DNA of 64,000 nucleotides from Pyrus communis. Lineage: Eukaryota > Streptophyta > Magnoliopsida > Rosales > Rosaceae. Positions within the stretch are counted from its first letter, which is position 1, and each line of letters begins with the position of its first letter. The notes beneath the pieces were generated by a model, which was not told the origin of the DNA, did not search any database, and worked only from the letters and a program-made list of their open reading frames with translations. The stretch covers positions 2,915,001 to 2,979,000 of the forward strand of contig NC_084813.1 in assembly GCF_963583255.1 (NCBI RefSeq), given 5' to 3'. This document shows positions 34,940 to 45,666 of this stretch, in pieces. The translations under genes were made by a program, and so were the position numbers.

Positions 34940-35452
34940 AAGCCTATTTAAGTCCACCTTAAGTGGATTATTAAATCAACTTTGGAGAGAAATTAATTTT
35001 ACCCTACAAGAGAGAGAGAGCTTAGAGAATATTTGTTCCCCCTCGTCTAGCAATCTTCTTCATCTTGCCCGTGCAAAGGATCATCTTTCATTGCTTGCTT
35101 CGTCTTCTCGTTGCTTCTTGGTAAGAAAAAATTTATTTTTCTTGTCTTCATAATTTTCTGGAAGCCTCGGGGGTCGAGGTTTTGAGAAAGTGGCTTGGGA
35201 AGCCACGACAAGGTTGTGTTGTGTGTGGCTTCCTCGCAACTTAAGCGCTGGGGCGTAGGTGCGAAGGATGATAGGCCAGGTCGTGGGCTTGACAAGTTCT
35301 CTGGCTCTTTTTTTTTTTTTTTTTTTTTGGAAACTGGGCCATGTGGCCTGTTTGTGCCTAGAGGGGAGAGAGTGACCAAGAGGGCTTGGGCCGTGACGCC
35401 TACTTGTGCTGAGCCCTTTTTGTTTTTTTGTTTTGTTTTTTTTGTTTTTTTT

Positions 35453-35485
<33 letters not shown>

Positions 35486-35522
35486 TGGCAACCTTCTAAC
35501 AAATCCCTCTTGTATCTTTGTA
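34940..35522 (+). promoter_or_regulatory. Promoter-like region and 5' UTR intron of the antisense ORF
   Basis: A TATA-like CTATTTAAGTCC lies at about 34945. A leader follows with donor TTG/GTAAGA (about 35120) and acceptor TTTGTAG/AA (about 35522), just before the ATG at 35537. The intron contains T-runs (35310-35328, 35456-35484). The layout is that of an ordinary plant gene, opposite to the retroelement's strand. Confidence 0.4.
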
Positions 35523-35536
35523 GAATTTCTTCAAGT

Positions 35537-37545
35537 ATGTCTTCCTCGAGCCACAAGAATGATGATGGTGTGCCGCCGTTGTATCGTCAAGGCGGGTCTT
35601 TGAGCAAGGTTAGCTATTTCAAGGCTGCTCACTTCAAGATTAGCTCCAATGACTTGTTTAAAGACTTCCTCGAAGCATATTGGCACGCTATTCCATCAGG
35701 AGTGCATGTGAAGCGTGTTAAGGATGGTACAGTCATTTGATGGGGCTCAGAAAGCCATCAAATTCCACCTTTACTATTTTGTGTTGGATTTTAATTTTCC
35801 TATGCTGCGATTTTTCCAAGAAGTGCTCTGCTTCATGAGATGTGCCCCCGCTCAATGTTCTCCGAATGCAGTCTGCATGACGGTGGAATTCCACAATCTT
35901 AGCTAATTTTTTGACTTAGATTTGACCGTTAACAAATTTTGGTACTTCTTTGACATAGGCCACATCAAGGGAGTTGGGCAATTGCGATCTCACCATAGGC
36001 TTTTTGATAATTCAAGTAAGGGAGATCATGACTAAGCCAAGGAGACTTGGGAGATAGTGGAGAATGGGAGTCTGATTTTTCCCCCGATTTGCGTGTTCCC
36101 ACGATCTTCATACCCAGCAAGTAAGCTATTTAATCTTTCGATTGCTTCATATATATGCTAAGCTGCTCTTTAATTTTCTGATCATCCTTCGCTATTTTTG
36201 TAGATTTGAAATTTGGCTCAACTCCTAAGTTTGTGAAGGTTCATCAGCTGCTCCTAAGTTTGTGATTGACTTGACTTCTTCGAAGAGCGAGAAAGAAAGG
36301 TTTGCTGGATCTATGCTAGTGGCGCATACCGTTCTGAAGGCTACTAGCTCGATTACTAATAGAATTGCCTAGCGTAGAAGTTCTTCTGTACCTTCGGTTC
36401 CAAAGTTTGTGTCAAAGCGTCCATTTGGGGCAAAATCTGGTTCACATTTGGAAAGGCTTGCTACTATGAAGAGCGACAAAGTGTCCCTGCCATCCAAAGT
36501 GGCGCCAAAGTTCGTCCCCTCTGCTGTTGAGACAAAGGAAACTGCTCATGTGGGCAGTCGTGAGAAATCCACTAAGTCCATTTCTAGGGAAGTTGCTAAG
36601 ATTTATGCGCTTTTGAAACCAGATCTGCTTGAGGACATAGATGTATGTGCCAAGTTTGTTGGTGGCGTCAAAGGGATTGTTCGCCCGAATTCCATTGCGA
36701 AGCATACGGCCAGGTATAGGAGGACTGCTCTACTAGCCATGATGCAGAAAACAACGATTCTGGCAATCGAGTCCATACTTCTTGATAAAAAGGATGCCAA
36801 GGCTGCCAAGGAGGTGGCAAGAACTATGGCAGCCGAAGCTTATTCCTTGGCCGAAAAAATCAAGAAATTGGAATCTGAGCCTGCTGCTTTGAGATGGTCT
36901 AATATCTCTGCCTCCATTTCTCTAGAACTTAAGACCGCTCGCCAAGAGATCATGGATTTGAAGACTATGCTTGATGCAATCCAAGTAAAGTATGAAAGTG
37001 CAGAAAATGAGATCGAGCGTTAGATAACTCAGATTCAAGATCTTAAGCGATCCATCTCTGAATTCCGCTCCACTGCTTATGCAAATGATGAAGAACTGAT
37101 CATGGCTTACAACTAAGTGATCCATTTCAAGAAGGTTGTTGATAGGCTTGAGCCTCAAGTGTTGGAACTCCAAGGTTCCCTGAAGATTAACGACAATCTG
37201 AAGAAAGAAGTGGATGAGCTGCAGCGGGTTTGTACTAAGGAAAATGAGCAGTTGAAGGGTGAGAAGGATGGGTTCAAGGCTTCGCTTACTCAGTATCAAG
37301 CCGATTTTTACAAGCTAGGTTGTGTAGATCATCTCTTTGGATGACTATTTGACTTTGAGTTTTCTAGTAAAGACTTCGAGACCTTCTTTATTTCTCCAGA
37401 AGACTTGATTACCTTTACCTTTGAGTCTTTTATTGGTGAAGTAGTCGGAGAGGTTGGTACCCAGGTTGGGACAACTAGAGATGAAGCACCAGATGATGCT
37501 GCTGCTGAAGGCGCCACGACTACTGAAGGTGTGGCGACCGAGTAA
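35537..37545 (+). pseudogene. Gypsy-type transposon ORF with coiled coil, antisense to its element
   Basis: From ATG 35537: a folded N-terminal region (FKAAHFKISSNDLFKDFLEAYW, HVKRVKDGT, a frame break, FDGAQKAIKFHLYYFVLDFN, FFQEVLCFMRCAPAQCSPNA, FDLDLTVNKFWYFF) resembling the Pfam family of putative gypsy-type transposon proteins (PF04195). An apparent intron sits at about 36121-36203. Then come a Lys/Ser-rich stretch and a long coiled coil (36409-37320: AEKIKKLESEP, ELKTARQEIMDLKTMLDAIQ, VDELQRVCTKENEQLK), with stops at 37021 and 37114. It ends with an acidic Ala/Glu tail and stop at 37543. Function is unknown. The adjacent polypurine tract shows the carrier runs on the minus strand. Confidence 0.65.
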
Positions 37546-38519
37546 TCGTGGGATGTCTAAGCTGCTAAAGAGTAGTCTTCTAAGTTACCTTTAGGATTTT
37601 CTTTGCTTTCCTTGTTGCTTTTGTTTTACTTGAACTCTTTCGATCTTTGCTAGTTGTTTATTAAAGTTGCTACAAAATTTGATAAACTTGTTTCCTCACT
37701 TTGGTCCATCTTCGTTTCTTTTGTTTATGCTCTAACCTTTAGACTTTATAAACCATTAGCAAGCGTGCTACTTTTTAATAAGCAGACACCGCATAGTCTA
37801 TGCAGTCGTAGATGTTGGTGTAGAACTTTTCAAAGTTGTTAGCCAGAGGGTCGGCAGTCGGATGTCTTACTTATAGAAGTAGACAAGTCTGTGTAACCAC
37901 TAAGCTGTTAGCCTTGGCTTTCTCCAATTTCGCAGGTTGCAAAGCAAGTAGCACAACACTTTAGGACTTGGTGTAGGTTGTTCTGCGCTTGGCAGAGGTG
38001 AAGTTTATCGACTATGTTGCATATTGGCAATGGATAAAACTTCATATATGCATGCTAGCTTCTTTAACCTTTCACAAGAATGTGCAGTTGTATAAGTCTA
38101 GCGTGACTTTACTGCTTGAAGGGCAAGCTGTAGGTAGTCTTCTAAAAATCGTAGGCTACCTTAGTGCACTCGGTAGTAGCTTTAGGTTTCCAAGGCAGTC
38201 GTCCATAGGGCGTATTGCGTAATGTGCCCCTCCGTCTCTAGGGCCTGGTTTTCTGCGAATTAGGTCAATAGACCTAAAATCCTTTAGTTAGCCAAGCCTT
38301 GAAAAAAACCATTGTGGCTATTTTTAAGAATCTCGACGCAAGCCATTGTGCATCTAGTTATGCTACAGCAGCCTGGCTCATACACCCTATAAAGAGCCAC
38401 TATATGGCTAGCCCCACCTCAGGGACGACGCACGAATCACATTTTTGTATGATCGTTTGGGAGACCCTGGACGAACAGCGATGTGTCGTATCCTCAAATC
38501 TTCACATGGACATCCACTA
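37546..38519. other. Internal region of the Tat-like element, no gene
   Basis: T-rich 3' flank of the antisense ORF, then sequence without a recognisable frame. The boundary with the copia relic lies between about 38280 and 38520. Confidence 0.35.
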
Positions 38520-40740
38520 ACCCGAAGTTTACGTTCGATTTAATGAATCGTATGTCAAACCTGCTCTATGGGATACCCTAAACCATGTTAGAGGATTCAC
38601 ATCTAAAACTTTTGGTGACTATTGCATGTCAGTTAGGGTAGAAGTTGAACATCTAGTAGCCTATGTTCACACCCACAATGGTCTGGCAAGGGCATTCATT
38701 AAGCTCTTACAAATGATAACTTAATCATTGGTCATATGTACCAAGCTCCCGATCACTGCTTGAGGCCATGCAATATTGAACGCAACCATGTTTGTTTACC
38801 TGAGGCCTATGGGGACCCAACCATATAACGCCATTCACCCCCTCCCCCATAAGAGGAAACCCGCGGCATAGGCTGTTGAACCTACCGTGAATCTGAATGT
38901 CGCCTACTCATGCTATCTAACTCATGAGGAAATTCTAGTTTATGAAGCATCCTTGAAGAGACGAATCCACCTCCCGAGAATCAAGAGATTTTGGTCCATT
39001 ATGCTAGCTTGGATGATGTTTGGTGTAGAAGTGAGATGATCATTGATGATGCATTAGCATATGTAATAGCTATTGAGATCTTGTTGAGCAGATGTAAAAC
39101 TAATTAGTCAAATTGGAAATAAGCAATTCAAGTTGAACTCGATTTGCTTGCGAAATGTAAGGTATTTGGACTTGTAGCTCCTACTCCTCCACATATGAAG
39201 CCCGTCAGCTACAAGTTAGTTTTCGTTCAGAAGAGTAATGAGAAGAATGAAATTGTGCGTTACAAAGCTCGTCTTGTTGCACAAGGCTTCTCACAACATC
39301 TCGGGATCAACTCTGACAAAACTTATTCACCTGTTATAGATGTGATTACTTTTCACTACCTTATTAGTTTGGTAGTTTCAAAAAACTGAGTATACAGCTA
39401 AAGGACATAGTAACTACATATCTCTATGGGGATCTTGATACATAAATTTATATGAAAGTTCCTAAATGACTTACATTAACTGGATCAAATATTTCCAAAC
39501 CCCAGAACACGCTCTCAATTTGGCTGAGGAGTTCACTTTACGGATTGAAGCAATCCAAAAAATGTGGTATAACAATCTGAGTGAGTATTTAACTAGTTAG
39601 GGGTATATGAACAACAAACTATGCCCTTGCATGTTCATTAAGAAATCACATTTTGGTTTTGTGATTGTTGCAGTTTATGGTGACAACATGAACCTCATCA
39701 GAATTCCTGAAGAGCTTAAGAGAAATGCCGAGCACCTTAAATCGCAATTTGAGATAAAAAATCTTGAAAAGACTCAATACTACCTTGTCTCAAAATAAAG
39801 CATTGTTCGGATGGAATCTTAGTACATTAATCGAACTACACCCAAAAGGTGTTGTGACGCTTTAACGAGGATAAAGTGAAGCCTTTGAATACTCCTATGG
39901 TCGTTTGATCGCTAAATGCAAAATGAGATCCCTTCTGTCTGAAGGGCGATCATTAAGAGACTTTAGAGCGTGAAGTTCCTTATCTAAGTGTGATAGACGC
40001 TTTATTGTACTTAGCTCAATGCACTGGACCCGACATCTACTACACTGTTAATCTTTTGGCAAGATATAGTAATACACTGATATGCAGACAGTAGACCGGT
40101 GTTAAAGACATCTTCTGTTACCTTAAGGGTACTAAGGATCTAGGCATGTTCTATCCTTACGGATCCTCGAGTGATGCCACATCCTCTTATCTTGAGTAAA
40201 TTCTTCCCTTGTTGATTATGCCGACTCAAGTTACTTATTTGAACCGCACAAGGCGCGCTCTCAAACAGGTTATGTCTTTACCATTTGAGGCACCGTAATA
40301 TCTTGGAGATCAACTAAACATACATTAGTTGCCACTTCATCTAACCATGCTAAAATTCTCGCCTTACACAAAGAAACTAGGAATGCTTCTGGCTGAGAGC
40401 ATTGATGGGCCATATTCGAAGCTCATGAAATTCTTACCCAGTCGTTGATGTCTTAACAATCATCTATGAAGATAACGCAACATTGAACAGCTCAAAAAGG
40501 GTTACATCAAAAAAGACAACACCAAGCACATTATGTCGAAGTTCTTTTTCTCACATCAACAGCAAAACATCAGAAGATTGAAGTCACGCAAATTTATTTA
40601 CAAGACAATCTGGACGATTTCTTCACCAAATCACTGCCAAATGCGATGTTTCGGAAGCTTGTTCTAGGAATAGGTATGTGCAAACATTCTGAGTTGTAAC
40701 ATTGTTAGTTCTCTTTGGAATTATGTCAAACTTAGGGGGA
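38520..40740 (+). pseudogene. Ty1-copia pol relic (integrase C-half, RT, RNase H)
   Basis: Integrase C-half: FGDYCMSVRVEVEH, VHTHNGLARAF (catalytic Glu replaced), LQMIT. RT: KPVSYKLVFVQKSNEKNEIV, YKARLVAQGFSQHLG, TYSPVIDVITFHYLISL at 39144-39389, then FGFVIVAVYGDNMNLI at 39607-39798, where the YVDD position reads YGDN. RNase H remnants (DYADSS-like, TKHI) extend to about 40680. Many stops and shifts. Gag and protease are absent. Confidence 0.8.
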
Positions 40741-40745
40741 GTATC
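40730..40745 (+). promoter_or_regulatory. Polypurine tract and start of the copia 3' LTR
   Basis: ACTTAGGGGGAGTATCA follows the RNase H remnant, as in plant copia elements. The LTR begins at TGAAGTATAC or a few bases earlier and is recognisable to about 40870 only. Confidence 0.55.
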
Positions 40746-40984
40746 ATGAAGTATACTTGCTTGATCATAATGTACTCTTTTTCCTTACGATTAGGAGCAT
40801 TTTTTGCACTGGGTTTTTGCTACCTAACGAGGTTTTGATGATCATATCCCTGATGACGTTCAGTAGACGTTTCATTTGACTTTGCATTCTCTCACACATT
40901 TTTCCTTAGACTTGGTTAGGGTGGTGGCTTTGTAGGGGGTGGGTCCCACATTTTTAAAATAAAAATATTTAAATAAAGTCATTT

Positions 40985-41200
40985 TAATATTCAATTAATT
41001 TTTTTATTCCAATTGGACTAGTCAATGGGTCCCGTCTCAAGCCATGTTAGCAGTTAACAAAGAAATTGATAGAAAAACTAATGGATGTCTGACGTTGCAA
41101 TAAATTCGTAAGATGGGGTATGACATTATAATTTTTTAAATATGAGGTATGAGATTGTGGTTCAACCAATAGTTAAGGTAGTTTTGTGCAATTTAGCCCA
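40985..41200 (+). repeat. MULE terminal fragment (copy of the 31.6-kb end)
   Basis: Shares GCAATAAATTCGTAAGAT, GTATGACATT, ATGAGGTATGAGATTGTGGT and the GCAATTTAGCCC end with 31590-31737. No transposase adjoins it. Confidence 0.6.
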
Positions 41201-41205
41201 AAAAA

Positions 41206-41821
41206 AAAAAAAGCAAATCATAACAACTAGTAATTAAGATTCCCTCTCTTTTTATTTATTTATTTTTATTTTATAACAAACGATATTATCTAACAAAGGG
41301 TAAGCTAAGCCTCTTGATGGGCTGGCAATAATGTGGTTCAAATTTGACTTTGGTGAGAATCAAACCTAAGACTTCTCAGTTACAAGTGAAGAGAACTACC
41401 ACTAGAATGTAGTACAAAGTGGAGTAATTACGTCTCTCTTAAATCCAATGAATAGCATTCCCATGTTACTATGATCTCTAAACCAAAATTTCTTGGTGCA
41501 GTTAAAATTAGCCTCTTACTCTATTGGAATTACTCTAGACCTACATAACTCCAGTATTGAATGACTATAAATTAAAAAAAAAATAGCATTTAGTCTATTT
41601 AATCCATTTGAATATACAAAACCCAAAGGAACTATATCATTAAAATATATGAAAACATGACCACATGACGTTGCACTCTTCTCCTCTGCAACCTAGACTT
41701 AGGTGGTCCTCAAAGGTCCTCACAGCCATTTATCTGAGGTTTCAGGTGGTTTTAGGACACCCAAGTCTCTTAATAGATTTGTCCTCTTTGGTGTCATGTA
41801 AGAATACATTACTACTACTAA
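41206..41821. other. No gene recognised
   Basis: AT-rich; no clear repeat edges. Confidence 0.4.
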
Positions 41822-41847
41822 TTAGGGTAAATTACACAAAACTACCT
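41822..41847 (-). repeat. MULE tip cut by LTR element 1
   Basis: TTAGGGTAAATTACACAAAA, then CTACCT, is the inverse of the MULE end at 31715-31737. The big LTR element begins at the next base. Confidence 0.5.
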
Positions 41848-44149
41848 TGATGCGGGAATTATACGCACACAAATTAAACCCTCTTTTCGTCAAATTGTAG
41901 TATATGTATAAGTAGGGATCGTTCTGGACCGGGGATTAGGAGGGATTGTTAATCACTTGGATTTGACTCAAAAACGTAAAAACACAAAATAAAATACTAT
42001 ACTAGACTCAAATATTGCAAAACTAAACTTTAAAACACTAAAACAAACCAAAAGACTCAAACAGTACCCAAAGCACTCGAAACTGCCTAAAAAACACTTT
42101 CTGGGCAGTTTTGAGCACCTTGAGTACTTTGGACGAATTTGGGAAACAAAATGAATCAAAACACTTATAAGCACAAGCTAAATGTATTTCTAACTAATCT
42201 AACACTTTAAAATAAATGGGGGATTGGTTTTGGATGAATTTAAACTAAATGCACAGATTCTAATTAGAACAGATTATAAAAAAGAAATTAATGAAATAAA
42301 ACGATGAGAAAGCTAGTTAGAGGGTTCCTTATCCACACATGAACATATGCATATAAATTGATTCCCAGTTATGACTTCAACAAACGATGAATGACAATGC
42401 TCCAAGTTGATTAGGTTCGCTTAAATTAACCTTCAGATTTCCCTAGATTCATTGGATTGAATGGAATACGCATTACAACCAAATTATTCCTAATCAAAGT
42501 CCCTAACCATGGAATACTGATGCGAGATTTATACGCACACAAATTAAACCCTCTTTTCGTCATTTGTAGTATAGGTGCAAGTAGGGATCGTTCTGGACCG
42601 GGGATTAGGAGGGATTGTTAATCACCTGGATTTGACTCAAAAACGTAAAAACACAATATAAAACACTAAACTAGACTCAAATATTGCAAAACTAAACTTT
42701 TAAAACACTAAACTAAACTTTTAAAACTAAGCTTTGAATGAAACGGATATAAGTTCTAGCATTTAGTTCTATCATGATACAATTGCATTCTAAGTAGCAA
42801 CCAAGCAAGGAATAATGAGATCATGCAACAACTTTAGAAAACAAAGAATCACAGAAAATAACTCTCCAAAGAAGGTAATGGCTCGAGTCTCACAGGGTTG
42901 TAGCGTTTGTTTGAGTTCCTTCCTTCAAGCATGTTACAAAAATGAATTTTTCTTTTATGATTGCATGTGAAGTCATACATTATAACCATAACTAAGCATA
43001 TACCAAGAGTAAATCAAACTTTTCTCCATGTTTATAACTCTTTTTAACAGTCATGCAATTACAAACCAAATCCTCATCATAACGTTGGAAGGTTCCCTAA
43101 GACACAAACACACAAAAACAACTCTTTTTTGGGTTTTTCAAAACAATTTTTCAAATTTTTATGTGCTTTTCGGAGTTATAAAAACAAAACATACTAAAAC
43201 ACTCTAAAACAACTTAAAAACACCTTAAAACAGCAAGGAACAACATTTGAAGTTATGGGTGATAAAATCCCACGAATTTGCATTAACAACATTAGTTACC
43301 CCCCCACACTTAAATCAAACATTGTCCTCAATGTTTTAAGCATAGATTCACATAAAACATAAGTAAACACACAAAAAGCACTTAAACATACTAAACATGG
43401 CAGAATGTAACTAACAAAGAGAAGAGTTTAGGGACGCAAATCTGGTTATGGAGTGTAAATTCCCTCTTCTCCTTGGTGATTGCATTGAGGCTTTGATCTT
43501 TGTGATTCCACAGGCTTACTCTTGAACTGGTTTCCGCCCATCGTTGATTTTCCTTTGTGCTACTCTTGAACTGGGCAGCAGGAATCTTTTGGTCTCCCCC
43601 GAAGGTCTGAGCTTACCCCTTTGGTCTGTTTCTTTGTTCAATCTTTCCAATTCGTATTGAAAAGGGTTGGAGGATAACTCAGCCTATGTTTGTCTCCACA
43701 TGCTTCAATGTATCATTTTCACTTGCCTTACTTGCTCCGTTGAAGATGACTACTCGAGAGCAACGCTAGGTAAGCAACCAGGAATAGATTCCAGGCAGTC
43801 GGAACCAGATCGGAAGACTGACTCCAAGTGCCGGCTGATTGCTTCTTTCACTTTGCCATGCGAGTAAGAACAAGGACAAAGAAAAGGACAGGGAAAGAGC
43901 ATGATATGAGATACTTTTGCTTTTGACCTTGATGATATGAGATACCTTTGCTTTTGAAGAAGCGGTGAATGAATCAGCACATGCTTCAATCGACCGTTTC
44001 CTTCTGCCTCATTTGTACTCCAGGTTTCTGGTATCTTCTTTGGGGGAGAAAAAATTGAGTATTTCAAGAGGCTTTGCTGGGAGTGCGCCCTCAGAGGTAA
44101 GGGAGAGTTGGTCATTTTTCTTTAGGTTTGCCTTGCCATAAAAGACGAA

Positions 44150-44600
44150 GGTCGACATATATAGAGATAATATCAAGTGATGGTATTGTTCTTTTACCCT
44201 TGTCGACAAACGTTTTGATCCCGCAAATCCGGCTTTTTGAAATAGTGGCGCCCTCTTCGATTTCTGAACGACACCCCTTCGATTTCTGAGCAGGCGCCCC
44301 TTTGCTTTCTGAACGACACGTAGTAGTGCGGATGCGGCTCCTTTTGACAAAGCTGCACGCGTTTTCTGAAAAGCAGAGAAAGCGTCGCCGAACTTTGCGC
44401 TTGTCGGCTAAAGATGTGTAGTTGCGATGATGGCCTCCACGTGTTTTCTGAAAAGAAGAAATCTTTTGACAAAGTTGAACACGTCTTCTGAAAAGCCGAG
44501 AACGCGTCGCCTAAATTACGCCGGAAATTCCGGCTTTTTGAATCGGTGGACGCGTCACCTTGGCTTCTTATAGAGGTATCGATCACCGCCAACATACACA
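44150..44600 (+). promoter_or_regulatory. Promoter-like region of the antisense ORF, copy A
   Basis: Two imperfect direct repeats with TTTTGACAAAG, TTCTGAAAAGC and GCGTCGCC (from about 44341 and 44463). A G-box CACGTG is at about 44429, and a TATA-like CTTATAGAGG at about 44567, 110-120 bp before the ATG. The same arrangement occurs in copy B at 56340-56760. Confidence 0.5.
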
Positions 44601-44688
44601 TTCTGAAGATTTCCCATTCTTGAACATCGTCTCCGGCCCTTTGAAATTTTAACTCCATCCACCCCTTCTCTTTGAACACTATTGAAAA

Positions 44689-45231
44689 ATGGCAAACCCA
44701 TCGAACCTTAGCTTAGAATTGAGTCTCAGCAGTGATACGGGCGCGCCGCGTCAAGGTAACGTATGGCGCCCTTCTTTCTTATCTTCTAACGGTCCTCTCA
44801 CAGGTGAAGACTCCGTGATGCAGGACGCCACAACAGCTACAATAGTAGCTAGGAACCTCCACACTCCAAAAGATAGTAGGCTGCTGTCAGGACGGTCCGA
44901 TGAGTTGGCCGTTCAAGAGTCCCTCGCACTTAGTGTTCAGTGTGCGAGTTCTGTGTCCAACATGGGCCAAAGCCTGCTTGCCCGCTCCCATCAGGTGGAA
45001 TCATTGATGGCAGAGGTGGAAAGTCTCAAGCAGGAGATCCAGCAGCTTAAGTACGAGAATAGAAGTTTGCACGTGCTTGCAAACAACTATTCGACGGGCA
45101 TGAAGAGGAAGCTTGATGAGCTGCAAGAGTCTGAAGGTCGGATTCAAAGTGACCGTCAAAGGTTTTCGTCTTTCCTCCAGAGGCACCTTTTTCCTGGATC
45201 ATCCAGCGTTTGGCCAAGTATTGAGGCCTGA
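44689..45231 (+). pseudogene. Coiled-coil antisense ORF, copy A (premature stop)
   Basis: 180 codons starting MANPSNLSLELSLSSDTGAP, over 90% identical by eye to copy B. The N-terminal half is Ser/Thr-rich. A coiled coil follows (residues about 100-150: VESLMAEVESLKQEIQQLKY, then MKRKLDELQESEGRIQ). A TGA at 45229-45231 replaces the Trp codon of copy B. Downstream the frame continues as a Pro/Met/Ser repeat to about 45375, so the stop is probably a late mutation. I know of no function. It is not gag or pol. Confidence 0.7.
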
Positions 45232-45234
45232 AAT

Positions 45235-45350
45235 GCTCTAGCTCCGATGCCTCCCACTCCGATGCCTTCCGCTCCAATGCCTTCTGCTCCGATGCCTTCC
45301 GCTCCGATGCCTTCCGCTTCAATGCCTTCCGCTTCGACGCCTCGTAGTGG
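45235..45350 (+). repeat. 15-bp minisatellite (Ala-Pro-Met-Pro-Ser coding unit)
   Basis: Seven to eight copies of CTCCGATGCCTTCCG-type units; copy B (57412-57480) has about five. The frame-preserving unit length explains the difference in tail length between copies. Confidence 0.85.
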
Positions 45351-45643
45351 GGCTTCACGTAAACAACCTTTGTGAAGCACCATCTTTCTCCATGTTTAGT
45401 ATTTTTTTTTTTTAATATATGAATTTTTTTTTTTTTTAGTGCATTAGGTTGCCTCCCAAGTAGCGCTTTCTTTTACGTCTTGCAGCCGGACGAAGAACCC
45501 AATCACTCCAGGATATGTTCACAAATCGTATGAGAACTCCGAGTCATGAACTAGTACCTAAAACAAGAAACAAAACAAGATTAAGAATCTGGAATAAAAA
45601 CAAACAAAAATAAAACAATCCAAGGGATTAGCAAATTTTCTAA

Positions 45644-45661
45644 TCCCCGGCAACGGCGCCA
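45644..45661 (-). promoter_or_regulatory. tRNA-Asp primer-binding site of element 2
   Basis: Plus strand TCCCCGGCAACGGCGCCA, a perfect 18-base match to the tRNA-Asp 3' end as I know it. It lies five bases from the LTR edge. Confidence 0.88.
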
Positions 45662-45666
45662 AAATT

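Noticed and set aside
35195..35740. 181-codon plus-strand frame through long T-runs
   Set aside because: The Phe runs come from a T-rich 5' UTR intron; only the part from 35537 belongs to the antisense ORF.
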